Source: Warburgia ugandensis
Lineage: Eukaryota > Streptophyta > Magnoliopsida > Canellales > Canellaceae
Direction of reading: 5' to 3'
DNA: 64,000 bases
NCBI GenBank assembly: GCA_035236585.1
Contig: CP141132.1
Span: 64,639,880 to 64,703,879, forward strand
Made by a program: the position numbers and the translations under genes. Of this stretch, positions 1 through 14,300 are shown piece after piece (position 1 is the first letter of the stretch; each line of letters opens with the position of its first letter). The notes below the pieces were generated by a model. It did not search any database, was not told the origin of the DNA, and saw only the letters and a program-made list of their open reading frames with translations.

Positions 1-1155
1 CATTATTTTCTGGAAGCGAAATGGATGGTAATCTTATGCAATCATAAAAGGGTAAACATCATTCAGATGGATAAAAGTAGAACCAAGATGTGAACGGTTT
101 TGATGATCTAGCATCTAAATTCCCCTTGCTCTTGTTTTGTATGTGCGAAACTGTGAACTGATCTGCATGCATGTAACATCTAGAGAATCTGTTCTTCTAT
201 CTGAAATATTGATGCTAGAGATGTTTGATATTCTTCATCTCCTGGTTCATCTGACAGTTGGCTAAACAAGACATTGAAATGACAAGTGGCCTTGAAAAAC
301 ACTACAAGCCAAGCGTATCTTGAAAGAACAGTTGCAAGGCGAATCATGCAAATATGAATACAGATGCCGCCCTAGTCTAAAAGTTTTCCCCCTATCCTCA
401 AAAGTCAAAAGTAAGAATCAAATGATGACTTCTTCCAAAAGGAATCAATAGAAACCATTGGAGCCAACTCATCCAACTTTAAACCAAAGGCTATAGTTTT
501 GCGAGTACAATCTTACTGGATTTGCTTGTCAATTCTGATTCTTTAGCGGCCATGGTATTTGGTTCTTTAAGCAGCTAATGCAAAAGCTAGGCCCTATTTT
601 AATGTTCCTGATAATATTCAACTACTTTGCTATTGTTTGAAATGACCTCTGTAACACGCCATATTGACAATCATCAATGGATCATTGGTTGGATGGTGTC
701 TACAGTGTAAGCATCAGAGCACGTTTCTGGAAGAAGCAAATGTTCAGAGAGAGAGGGAGAATATAAACGGCTAAAACCATGAATTGCATTAAAAAATAAC
801 AGAGTGAAATGATTATCAACAGAAAGTCAGTGGTGTACAATATGAATAAGTTATCTTCTGTTCATACATCAGATATCTAATTTTGATGCTACTTACTTTA
901 GTACAAGATTGTGCACCTTGAAATGCAGAAATTATTGACTAAACTTATTTGGTTTAGATGAATCAAGAGGAACACATCTTTCTTTTTTACCCTAATACAC
1001 AACATATAGTACACCAAAACTGTCTCAGCACGAAAGAATAGAAACTTAGAAAATTACCTTTTCAGGCGGCAAAGACGCTACTATGAGGGACCATCTTCAC
1101 AACTGTACACTTAAAAAGGATGAAAAAAGAAGATTGTAGAAAAGGAAGGGATACA
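1..1155. other. 3' flank of LYK3; no gene seen
   Basis: No coding frame longer than chance and no recognised repeat is visible. The part next to 1156 should hold the 3' UTR of the minus-strand LysM receptor kinase, but no poly(A) signal can be chosen with confidence. Confidence 0.4.
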
Positions 1156-2941
1156 TCATCTTCCTTGTACAAGGCCACTGAAAACTTGGCTGTTCCCAGC
1201 GAGGGTAGCTTCCCACTCCACAGAGGACAAGAGAATCTGCGATAGTGTAATCACAACTTCCCTCATGTCTGGCCTTAATATTGCATCATCATCCACGCAT
1301 TGTTTTGCCAGCATGGCCATCTTCACAACAAACAGAAAAGACCAAAGGTCAGTATAATTGTTTACATTCGATAAATGAGCTTAGAATTCTATACTCTGCT
1401 TGTTTGCTGTGGATCTACATGGTGGAAAGACAGTAGCATCTGCTCTGGCTTTCAGTATCGTCTAGGCTGTCAACATTCTTATAATTTTTAATAATAGAAT
1501 TGTTATTGAAGTGAGAACATGCCGCAGAGTAAAGCCAAAGGTTGATGAAACTTAGCTTAGGAACTTCAACCTGAAATTGCAGTATGCCTTCATAGCATTC
1601 TTTCCTTTATTATGCAGAGTGTAAGTTTTACAGTTTACTTGCAGGTCGGCTATAGAAAACCATATTAATGCCTCCATCAGGCCAAATATATGCAAGACAT
1701 GGACATATTGTATAGTCATGTTGTTACTAGAAAACTAGATGCAATGGCAATTATCACCTATTATAAGATATTATGAGACCCTGAGTTCAGCAGGGTATAT
1801 TAGCTATTGTGTTCTCCCCATTGTTTCTGAGAACTAACAATTTGAGGAGACACGATATAATACTCATCAGACTGAGGATTCTTCAACACTAGGTTATATA
1901 TTAATTGAGCAGGTGTCCTAAGCAAGTTTCTAGAAATGCTGAGTGATGTCCCTACAACATATTCATCTGCAAGTCCTAGATCTCTATTGCTTTAGCAGGA
2001 GAAAAGTGATTTCCTCACTTCTGCAGACCTCAGGCTGCAGAAATTTTCTTCCCATATACTAGGCAAAGGCTGGCCATAGGTTTCCAAATTAATAATGATG
2101 CAAAACAGAGTAAGCAGAAATACTCACCTTGTATACACAATCATGAGGATACAAATCCAGCAGATTAGGATCAATGCATTCTTGCAGTGTCCCCATACTC
2201 ATTGAACTTGGGCTGTTCCTAAGAGCTGCCAACATCTGAAATTTCATCCAGTTAGAAATGTTGAGTCGTAAAGGAGAAAAGGCAATTCTTAGAACTTCAA
2301 ATTAGAATGGTGAATGTTCATATGGAACTTACAATAGAAGCCAGTGAGCGCCTCTCAGGATTGGACAACATCTTGCCTTCTGTTATTGTTATTGCCTCCT
2401 TCCCTGATATCAGTTCAAAAAGAACAATACCAAATGCATATACATCACTCTTTGTGGTCACTAGGCCATCACTCAAGTATCTGAAAAGAACCAAACAATT
2501 AAGGAGTCAATGATAGCTAGCTCTAGAGAACAACTAGTTATAGACCTCAATGATGAAATGTGTTCTACATCAACTTACTCGGGAGCTAAATACCCAAAAG
2601 TTCCTACAACTCTCGTAGCAGAAGCTTCTCCTCCTTCACTGGTTTTTCCAATAAGTTTTGCCAGTCCAAAATCTGAAATCTACACATAAAGAATATATCA
2701 ACTTAGTCAGCAGACAGATAAAATGTAACTTACATGACCATTCCCATTCAAATGCAAATGGAAATTGATGAACCAAAATTGGGAGAAACCTTTGCTCTGA
2801 AGGCACTATCAAGTAAGATGTTGCTTGTTTTGATGTCGCGATGAACATAATGAGCTTTGGTGTGTTCATGGATGTATTCTAAACCTCTAGCAGCATCAAG
2901 TGCAATCTGAACTCTAGCAATCCAAGAAAGGGATGTATGAC
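1156..2941 (-). CDS. LYK3: LYK3 exons 7-11: kinase C-lobe and C-terminus
   Basis: Five exons: 2941-2790 (catalytic loop [11 protein letters not shown]), 2679-2579 (DFGLAKL through the activation loop to APE), 2480-2333 ([17 protein letters not shown]), 2235-2128 and 1320-1156 (C-terminal helices, stop TGA at 1158-1156). The activation loop [17 protein letters not shown] keeps serines and threonines suited to autophosphorylation. The exon 8/9 join splits a Glu codon (GA|A) and leaves the APE motif intact. Confidence 0.88.
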
Positions 2942-5235
2942 CTGGGTATGCAATTGTCATTGGCAAATATTAGAACAAGATAAATATATACCCATATATG
3001 TGTAAGCACACAAAGCTACCGTGTGTGGAAATTTAAATTGTGCATTCAGAAAATATACAAACTAGGGAAAGGGCAGCCCCGGTGCACGAAGCTCCCGCCT
3101 ATGCAGGGTCCATGGAAGGGGCAGACCACAATGGCCTAAAGTAGACAGCCTTACCTTGCATTTTGCAAGAGGTCGTTTCCACGCCTTGAACCCGTGGCCT
3201 CAAGGTCGCACGACGACAAATTTTACCGTTGCGCCAAGGCTCCCCTTCATATACAAACTAGGGAACTTTGGATAAACACAGTCAACCTAGGTTTATCCCC
3301 TTATCAATAATAGGCATGCATTAGCTTATGAAAAATCTGTTGACGGATTGGGTAAGACAGTGAATAACTTATGAGACATAGTACTTTATAATCATCAAAT
3401 ATCCAATGTAAGATTGGTGCTGAAGAATTGCTTTAGATTGTAACTTCCTATTGATACTTCATCAAGGAAAAGCCAAAGATGTTAAAAGGTCCAGTAAGGG
3501 GCTGAGGTTTTAAAAGAATGATGGTAAGACAGTAGAAGTGCATCAAGCTCGAACTTGATGACAAGTGCTTCTCAAGAAAGCCCACTGACCATGACCAAAC
3601 AGCAGGTAACCTATAATTCCAGCTTCTAAAGATCATAAAAAGAACTGAAGACATTACCTTTAAGAGCTATACTAATTGTTCAGCACAAATCCATTATCCA
3701 AAGGTAGAAAGCCATATAAACAGATTGCAAAAGTAATCTTAGTATGAATTTGAGTAGGGATTGGTGGCATAAACTTGACTGTTCCTTGGAATTTGTATTC
3801 AGATTTGGTTTCTGGTAGGAGTTGCCAGTCGTGTTTAGGTCAAATTAAGAGTTAATTTTTTGTCTGGGTGGATTAGTAGACATTAATATATAGTGTATGT
3901 GTGTGTCTGTATTTATGTATGATCATAAATATAACGGAGACATTTCATATTGTTTACTTGAGAGTATATAAGAACTTCAAATCCAAATTATAATTTTATT
4001 TCAAGTTTATTAACTACTTCTGAAGGGGAGCCTTGGAGCAACGGTAAAAGTTGTCGTCGTGTGACCTTGAGGTTACGGGTTCAAGGTGTGGAAACAGCCT
4101 CTTGCAAAATGCAAGGTAAGGCTGTGTACTTTAGGCCCTTGTGGTCCGCCCCTTTCCCGGATCCCACAAAGGCTGGAGCTTCGTGCACCGGGGCTGCCCC
4201 CCCCTTTTATTAACTACTTCTGAACGAACAGGTCTGTCCTAATCCAGAGTATCTAATTTACCAGTTCAAGTTTGTTCCCTGCCTTTATTTCTTTGATTTG
4301 AAGTTCGGCTCTCATTTACTAGGATTAGGAGCTTTATCCCCATTTATCTTATACAACAGCACCAAAACTTCTTTCCTGTTTTATGTTAGTACTTTGGTTC
4401 TGGTAATTTTCATTCCCTACTATGGTTGCACCAGATGCCTTATTAGTATTATCATGTCATGTACTTCTTTCGCATGTTGAGACTGTTTTCTGTGGAACTA
4501 ATTTCTATGGTCCAACATATTTGCTGCATTCAGTGCTTAATGGGAAATGACTGGGACCAAAGTTGCCGCCATTCTCTTTACGCAAAAATTTCTAGAATTT
4601 GTACATTAGCAATATCATATTTTAGCATTTCCATATAGATACACTGCTGACTGGTTTGAGCATTAACCATAATCTGCATAAGCTTAATAATGATCCCAAG
4701 ATGCAGGAGCACGAACGTTTCACTTTATTGTCTAGTTTAGAATGTTCTCAGTTTTCTTGTGATTATGTAAAGGTTTATCATTTGCATTGTCAGTTAATAT
4801 AACTATAACACTGAGGACAGCTAACATGACACACTCTACATTTGTAGATTTGTCAAGGAATTCTACACAGAGCCTTGTTTGTTTTCAATGAAAGTTTCAC
4901 ATCAGTTGTCATGTTGACAGAGTTTGGTAATAGAATGTCTTTCTTGTAGGCGATGATTTTGAGTCAGTTGTCATGTTATCTAAGGTGGGTGTAGAGTTTA
5001 GCTACTTATAGGTTCTCATAAGTAGAACTTATAAGTTCTCACTCAAAGCAGTAGAGTTTAGCTACTTAGCCCGGTAAGCAAAGTTCTCCTCCCTCCAGAA
5101 CTTATAAGTTCTAAACATCATTAGAACTTCTAAGTTTTCACTTATAGTGCAAAAAGTTCCATTTCAATTTTCTATTAAAATCTTGAACTTATAAGTTCTA
5201 GAAACAATAGTTCCCTCTCAGTGTAGGAGCTAACT

Positions 5236-5315
<80 letters not shown>

Positions 5316-8300
5316 ATATTGACCTCTGCATTTCTATTTTTTTATATAGGACCCATATAATCTCTCTCTCTCTTTGGGATCCACACAAGAATGAGATTTC
5401 AAATTCTATGTTGATGTAGGAGCTGAGTGTTATAATGAGACTCAAGTACTATTAAATATTGGTCTATTACAAACAAGTTTTTTTTTTTTTTTTTTCAGGA
5501 CGCACATGGATTTTTTGGTGGGACCCAAATGCTGTTAAAGGATGGCCCCACATGTTAGCAGCATTACATATTATAAGTACTAATAGTGTTATAAAACTAT
5601 TATAATAATCACATAGAACTTGTAGTTCTCACTTATGAGAACTTAAAAGTTACAAAAAGGTTCTCATATGTGACAGAACTTTTTAAGTTCAGGCTACTTT
5701 TCATTAATAAGTCCTCAAAACTTATAGGTTCTTGGGAAATAAGCTGCCAAACTCTATGCCCTAGTTAACTCTGCTTAGTAACTAGTGGAACCAAAACATA
5801 TCTAGAAAACAAATAAAAGAACAATATCCATTTCCAGGTGAGTTAATTTCAGATGTATTTCCAATCAAATGTCCCCACAATTAACATTGAAGCATAATGT
5901 CTCAATTTAATAAAGGACAGCAAACCAAGTGTTAAATGTTATCTTACCCTTGCTTTGAGGATCATGTAGATGGCTTCTAAGTGAACCTTTTTGAGCATAC
6001 TCATAAATGAGGAAGAGCTCATCATCGGTGGCCGCATAACCAATCAATTCTACCTTGACAAAACAAATTCAACCTCAGAATCATAATCTAATATCAGTGC
6101 AAAAGTAAAGCTTTAGAAAAGAAGCCACTATGGAGGCTTGAACATACCAGATTCACATGGTGAACTCTACACAGCAGCCTCATTTCTGCCATGAATTCCT
6201 TAGCTTTTGTTGCAGTCATTCTTTTGATGGCTACCTCCTAAAAGGATGAAAGATCATTAATTACATTGTAAAGGGGAAAAAAACACTTGAAAGCTTTCTT
6301 AATGTTGATTAGACGTGTCTTTAGACTTAGTAATTAGGCTACATTTGATGTCAAGAGTGTGATTCTGTCTGACAAATTCCCTGCCAGCCCTTATAGCTCT
6401 TCACAAGGATTGACATGGGAAAATGGACAAAAATATATATGAATATCACCATAGATACAGATACAAACCCTGTCTAATGTCTCAAGAGGAAAAAGCAGTA
6501 GACAGATATGAACTAGACAAGGAAGAGCCATTTTAAATATGATTCAAAAAGCATCAGACTAGATGTAGCTGCTGACCTGGTCCCGAAGAATTCCATAGTA
6601 TACAGAACCATATGTCCCATGACCAAGCAAATTTGAGTCAGAGAAACCATGAGTTGAATAAAGCATGTCTTCGTATGTGAAAACAACAGGCTTCTCTATG
6701 TCATATGCTTCGGTCACCACAGCTGCATAAGGTAAGAGGGAACATTAATTTTGCAACATCTAGAGCCAAAAGGAAATAAGGGTAGACCAGTAAGGAAAGG
6801 GTTCAACAGTCATAAGCAAATAAAAGTAAATTGCACAGATAGGCAGGGAATATTGCTAGATGGTTGTTAAGGAGCATCACACCAAAGTATGTCCAAGCCT
6901 ATTGGCACTATCACAGATGTGTATACAACAAGAACTAATCATTTTCTGAAATGGATGCTTTTGACACCTGAATATGCATGTATATGGTTAACACACAGTT
7001 TTTTCTTTTGATTTATGAAACACACATCCATGAGATGCCTCAAACTTGTGAAGTAGCACAGTAGAGGCTCCTTCTAGCTCCACCGTGCTAGAAGATCTTG
7101 CACTCAATGGCACAAACATTTGGATAAAAACCCAATTTCTTATTTTTTTTGTATTTCAGATTTATCATTGAGTACAATATGTACAAACTTTTAATACATA
7201 GGGCAGCCCTGGTGCACAAACCTCCTGCCTATGCGGGGTCTGGGGAAGGGGCGGACCACATGGGCCTAAAGTACACAGCCTTACCTTGCATTTTGCAAGA
7301 GGCTGTTTCCACGCCTTGAACCCGTGACCTCAAGGTCACATGACGACAACTTTTGCCGTTGCAACAAGGCTCCCCTTCACAAAGTTTTAATACATCTTCT
7401 AGTAATTTAGATAAAGTTCCAAAATCCTTAATGCATTTATAACCTGATGTTTGTATAGTAATACACTTTCAGGGACAACAAATAACTCCAAACAAGTAGA
7501 TTAGTTGGGTTTTACAGGTCCCTATGTTTTTTCCTTTTGGGTACAAGAAGAATTACAAAACAAATCACTAACAGGTCCCTGTGTTTGAAACCTCACTTTC
7601 ATTAACAGCACTGACAAACGTATCTGTGTCTACAACATAGGCAATATTTATACACACTCATACATGAAAATGATGGTATTGAAACAGCAACAAAAATAAT
7701 TACAATGGCAGCTAGCGAAACACCAACAACACTACTATCATATAGGATCACATGATAAAATCTATGTTGGAAACAGCAAGGGCAGTTCTGTTGAAAACTA
7801 CCATACAGCAGCCACCAAAAACATACAACTTAAACTTCACAATCCAAATGCCTTCAGACGAAAAAAGAAATGAAAAGGAAAAGTAAAACAAATGGTATTG
7901 ACTTAATAGCAGCCACCATGCTCTTAGAATGAATATTCTAACGATATTAGTGAAAAGTGGGCAAGGGTTGCTAGAGGGTCCCCTCGGAAGCGACGCGCTG
8001 CATCAAAACCCAGGTGCAGTGAAAAGTGGACATGGGTTCATACCATGGAGGTTGAGAAAGGTGGTAGTAAATAGGGTATCTCTAGAACATAAGATTTGCA
8101 TCGCTACATAGAATATAGGGACATTGACAGGTAAGAGTTTGGAGTTAGTAGACGTAATGAAACGTAGGAGAGTCAACATCACTTGTATCCAAGAAACCAA
8201 GTGAAAAGGGGCTAAAGCTAGAGAAATAGATGGGTATAAATTATGGTACATAGGAAAAGAAAATAACAAAAATGGCGTAGGAATAATAGTGGATAAGGAA

Positions 8301-11300
8301 TTAAAGGATAAAGTTGTGAACGTTAAAAGAATCAATGATAGAATTATAATAATAAAAATTGTTCTAGGAGAGTAGATTATAAATGTTATAAGTGCATACG
8401 CACCACAAGTAGGGTTACAAGATATAATCAAGAGACAGTTTTGAGAAGATATGGAGGGAGTCATACAAGAAATTCCTAACACTGAAGGGATATTTATAGG
8501 AGTAGACTTAAATGGCCATGTAGGAAAAGATAAGGAAGGATATGATAGAATACACGGAGGGTATGGTATAGGTGAACAAAATGAGATGAGGGAGAATATC
8601 CTCGATTTTGCTTTGTCATATAACCTGTCCATTACAAATACACTCTTTAAGAAAAGGGATGAACACTTAATAACCTTTAAAAGTGGACTTCATAAAAGCC
8701 AAATAGACTTTTTTCTACTTAGGAATAATGAACGATATATATGCAAGGATTGTAAGGTGATAGCTGGTGAGAGTTTAACCTCACAACATAGGTTAATGGT
8801 TATCGGTATCCATATTAAAAGATGGAGTAAAAGAACTGAACTTAATACACATCCAAAAACTAAGTGGTGGAACTTAAAAGGAGAGAAAATAACCTCATTC
8901 AACAATAAGTTGATGATAGAAGGAAATTGGAACTATGAAACAGAAGTAAATACCATGTGGACTAATATGGCTGAGTCCATTAAGAAAGTGGCAAAAGATG
9001 TCTTAGGAATATCTATAGGTAAAAGGCTATTAGCAAAGGAAACATGATGTTGGAGTGAAACAGTGCAAAACGTTATTAAAGAAAAACGGATGCGTTTTAA
9101 TGCTTGGCAGAAGATTAAAAATAATGAAAACTATGAACAATATAAGAATGCTAAAAAGGTTGCTAAGAGAATAGTAAGTGAGGCGAAACTTAAAGCATAT
9201 GATGAGCTCTATAATAAATTAGGAACAAGAGAAGGTGAGAAATATGTGTTTAAACTTGCAAAAGTAAGAGAACAGAAGGGTAAGGACTTAGATCATGTTA
9301 GGTGTATTAGAAGCGATGATCAAAAGGTATTAGTCAAAGAAGATGAGATAAAACAAAGGTAGGAAACATACTTTCAAAAATTATTAAATGACAATGGCTC
9401 TGAGAATATAGGGATTGAAAATAATATAAATCTAAATAACATTGGATATTATAGATATGAACGTAGGATTAGAATACCTGAAGTAAAAGAGGCCTAGAAA
9501 AAGATGAAATCATGAAAGGCCATGGAGTCTGATGGTGTACTGATAGAGGTTTGGAAGCATATAGGAGATATTGGGGTAGTTTGGTTGACCAAGTTGTTTA
9601 ACAAGATTATAAAATCAAAGAAAATGCCTGATGAGTGGAGGAAAAGCTCTATTGTACCAATCTATAAGAATAAAGGTGACATCCAGAGCTGCACTAATTA
9701 TCGAGGGATCAAACTTATAAGCCACACCATGAAACTTTTTGAAAGAGTGATTGAGAAGAGGTTACGACATGAAACAAGTGTATCGGAGAATCAGTTTGGT
9801 TTCATGCCTGGGAGGTTTACCATGGAAGCTATTTTCTTGCTAAGACAATTAGTAGAGAAATATAGGGAGAGGAGGAAAGACCTATATATGGTCTTTATCG
9901 ATTTAGAGAAAGATTATGATAGAATCCCTATAGAGTTAATATGGAGGGTGTTGGGTAGTAAGGGGGTTTCTCAGGGGTATATAAACATAATTAAATATAT
10001 GTATAAGGGAGCGGTAACAAATGTTATGACCACTAGTGGCGTGACTGGTGATTTTCCTGTCACTGTAGGATTGCACCAAGGATCGGCATTGAGTCCATAC
10101 CTCTTCACATTAGTTATGGATGAGTTAATAAAACATTTGCACGAGGAGATCCCATGGTGTATGCTATTTGCAGATGATATAGTCTTACTTGATGAGACAA
10201 GGGAGGGTGTAAACATAAAGCTAGAGCTATGAAGAGAATCATTAGAATCTGAAGGATTTAAAATTAGCTGAACTGAGACAAAATATATGGAATGTAATTT
10301 TAGCAAGGAGAGTAGGAGTGGAACACCAGTCAAGATTGATAACCAAGAAGTCCCCATGAAAGACCTCTTTCGGTACTTAGGATCATTGATCTATGAGAGA
10401 GGAGAGATTGAGAGGGAAGTTACCCAGAGAATCCAAGCGGGTTGGAACAAATGGAGATGTGAATCTGGAGTTTTATGTGATCGACGGGTGCCACTCAAAC
10501 TAAAAGGAAAATTCTATAGGATGGCTATAAGGCCAGCCATACTTTATGGATCAGAGTGTTGGCCAGTTAAGGAACATGATACTCATAGGATGAGCATCGC
10601 AGAAATGAGGATGTTGAGATGGATGAATGGTAAGACAAGAAAGGACAGAATTAGAAATGAAAATATTAGAGAAAATTTAGGGTTAGCACCAATAGGTAGT
10701 AAGATGAGGGAGATTAAACTTAGATGGTTTGGACATGTCCAAAGGAGACCAACAACGGCGCCAGTTAGAAGGAATGAGGCAATACAAGTAGAAGGTTCTA
10801 AAAGGGCAAGGGAAAGGCCCAAAAGAATGTGGATAGAAGTGGTGAGGAAAGATTTAAAAACTTTGGGACTAAATGAAATCATGGTATTAATAGAGTGGAA
10901 TGGAGGAATAAGATTCATGTGGCCGACCCCTAATTGGGATAAGGTCTTGATGATGATGATGATGATTTTAGCATGATTAACATTCAAAATATATTTTTGA
11001 ACATGCCGTTCAACACAAATGACTCAACTCAACAGTCACCAAGAGGTTTTATCAATTTCACCACACTCTTAAAAATGCTATCTGTACCCATTCCCAAGTT
11101 TCATCAAATAGAAGTATAAAACTTTTCCTAGAATTCAGCAAATCCCATTCCTATGTCAAGAAATCAACATGCTGTCAGATTGCAATTTATTATCTAGTGT
11201 TACATGTGTGGTTATTCATCTGAATCCTCCAAGTTATTACCCTGTTCTTATATATTATGATAACTTCTTAACTAATAATGCTTCATTTACATCTTTCACA

Positions 11301-14300
11301 ATAATATATTACACTGGAAATATTATCTCTTTAGTGGAACTCAATGTTGCTTAACTCTATTAGGTTTGGGTTTCAACAATCTTGTAATGTTGTTTAAGAA
11401 ACTGATAGTTTGGCATTAAAATTTGGCCAAAGTCCAGACATGGTAGCTGCATGTGTAATGGATGTTATGAATAGGTTTTTATGATCTTTTGAGCAATATT
11501 AATGTCATTATGTTTCTATAGGAGAAATTGTTTAAACAATAAAAGCATATGAAGAGGCTATGTCAGGACAGTCATACCATTGCATGCTTACTATTCCCTA
11601 TTCTAGAAACTACGGTTCAAACATTGTAACAGGAAAAATTTCCATTCCATGTCAAAAATTGTTTTAGGGCTTTTTACCAATGAGTAGAATTATCCAGGAG
11701 AAAAATGAATAAAATGAAGTCCAATACATGCCAACATTAAATGGTATAACTAACTCCATTCATCTGTCTGGATATCTTTAGCCAAAACACATTGGGATAG
11801 AGCTACATATTACTGTTACTTGACTGCACATACGCGTGCCATACAGTTTCACAACAGACGTGTCCCTGTCTAGTCTAATTAAAGATCAACCATGCAGAAT
11901 GTCCAAGTCATATGACCTCACTGTGTAATGTTCTGTCAAACTATGTAATGGCTAACAACTGATTGTGTAATGCCTCAACTAATAAATTTTAAGTTCACAT
12001 CAAGTACATAGTACTCCATCACAAACCACTAAGGTGCAGCACCCATCCTGCAGTATGCTTTTGTTACCAATCTACAGCTACAGATGGTAAAAATTTTCAG
12101 CTCAAAGCTGAATGTCATCTCTTGAAACACCATTCAAATTGTGAAGGAATGCTAAATCACAACATTGAAATGATGCGCTCAAGATGGAAAACTGGATTGA
12201 GACAGTTCTACTTCACAATGACATGAAAATTTCCTAGATGGAAATCTTCTGCTGTTAAAAAATAAGTGTAGCAAATATTATGAGAAATTTTGACCTCGAC
12301 TGTCAGAGAAAACGTAGTGAATACAGTATATGCAACAGAAAAACTGGGAAGAAGTCAACAATCAATAGTAAAGGTCTATGCAATCTTGTGGTTAGTTTAG
12401 AACCTTTAGGAATATTTATTTGGTGATTGCTAGTATCCTCAGTAGGAGGCTTTGCATCTGCATATTTGCTACATAGGGACCTCCCTGAGCCATAGCAGAA
12501 ACTTGTCCTTTGGAGGATGTGAAATTTATGAGAGGTCCTACTATTATGATCTTTTGGGTGACTCCGTGGGACTCGGTTGCAGCAGACCAATGATTTGCAT
12601 TGAGTACAGATTAGTACAGCCACAAAAATCAAAACTAGCCCAATTCCAATGCTCCCAATAACCCATCCATATTGGAAATGACCAGAATGATGCTCCCTGT
12701 TCACTGCAATACAGGTCCAATACAAGTCAATTTATTTTCTTAATAACAACAAATGCGAGAAATATAACATTACATAATAACTGAGCTCACATTATGATGG
12801 GCCATTGAATTACAGCTTAAAGTGCCTGGTGGTAAGCCCTTGGAACAAAAAAGGGCAAAGGAAACTTCCATAAACATGTCATCTGGTTGTGTTGAGGATC
12901 TGCAATTTTAATTAAAGGGTTCCAGTTCAATATACATGATCAAATTAACAAGAATATATTTTCTGTTGACAGGAGATTATCTGATATGTGAGTACTGATC
13001 CCAGACTGACATTTTTTGTGAAAAAATGCATCAGTAATTTCATTACCAATTAACTTAAGGAAAGATATCACTTGGAACAGAATACATTTGGGATCACAGA
13101 CACAACAATGGTTCAGTTACCAGACTGACACGGAATGCTATGGAAACTCCAACTTGGTTATTGTGAACCAGAATGTAAACTGATTTCATAGCCTCCAAAG
13201 GACATACTGCCAGATATATGCTTCTTGAGAATGCTATGTTGAGTTCTGCAAAACCATGGAATTACTTGGTTCCAAAAGGACACAAGTGGAAAGAATCCTA
13301 TTTAGGACTTACAAAAGGGAATCTTATTCTCACCCCGTATTGACACATCTACGTAACAAGCAGTCAACAATTTTTAGAAGGATGGTCTGTCCAACAAAGC
13401 ATGGTAGGCATGCATTAAGGGCTAAATTTCTTGATGTATCTTTTATCCTTCTCTTGTTAGATATTGGATAAGAGCTTCTACAGGGAACTCATAAGTCTGC
13501 GTATGTAGTATGGGGGAGGGAAAAGTATCAGGAATCTAGATGGTTGGCAATCCAAAATTTTCATCTCATCAGCTACATCTTAGATATGTTAATACCCCTG
13601 AATTTTACTGTACCAAACAATGTTAACCCTTCAGTCGGTTAAGATTCTTCGACCACTGTCTCCATAATTCCTAATCCACCCGTATGGCACCAAGGAATAT
13701 AGCTGTATTGGTGCATGACCTATCTATAAAGCAAACCTGAGGATGAGCAATTATGATAACCGACTTTGGCCCCTACTTGTACTTCTATCTGCATATAAAT
13801 CAGTATGTTTGTTTATTATGTAGACACCATATATACTAGCTCCAATCTTACATTTGGTTAGCGTCTGGCCGGATACTTCTTTTTATTTGATATTGTATCG
13901 CTAATCTTATACACATGCCACATGTAAATATGATCTGGACAATTTGATGAAACAGTAATCTCATCACGGATGAGCCATAACCAAAGATCACCAACCTAAG
14001 GATCAGAATTTAAAAAAGAAAAGAAAGGGCAGCCCAGTGCATGAAGCTCCTGCATATGCGGGGTCCGGGGAAGGGGTGGATCACAAAGGGTCTATAGTAT
14101 GCAAGTTTACCTTGCATTTTTGCAAGAGGCTGTTTCAACGCCTCAAACCCATGACCTCTAGGTCAGATGAAAACATCTCTACTGTTGCATAAGGCTCCCC
14201 TTCTAACCCAAGGATCAGAATTGTCTAATAAAAATTCCGAGGACCGTAAACAAACACTCATAAAAGGTCAACAAAGGTCCACTCATCATCATCAAGACCT

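Larger units (their letters stand above)
6723..12403. other. LYK3 intron 3 (5.7 kb)
   Basis: It holds an Au SINE (7201-7379) and an RTE LINE (7951-10966). The rest, 6723-7184, 7380-7940 and 10975-12403, shows no gene or recognised repeat. Confidence 0.6.

Noticed and set aside
4025-4110. tRNA-like A and B boxes suggesting tRNA genes
   Set aside because: They are the internal pol III promoter of Au SINEs; no cloverleaf or anticodon arm can be drawn, and no true tRNA gene was found.
5230-5445. Open frame rich in Arg-Glu repeats
   Set aside because: It is the translation of the TC microsatellite.
8003-8632. 209-residue minus-strand open frame
   Set aside because: Antisense shadow of the RTE LINE endonuclease; the same shadow appears at 43952-44641 on the other copy.
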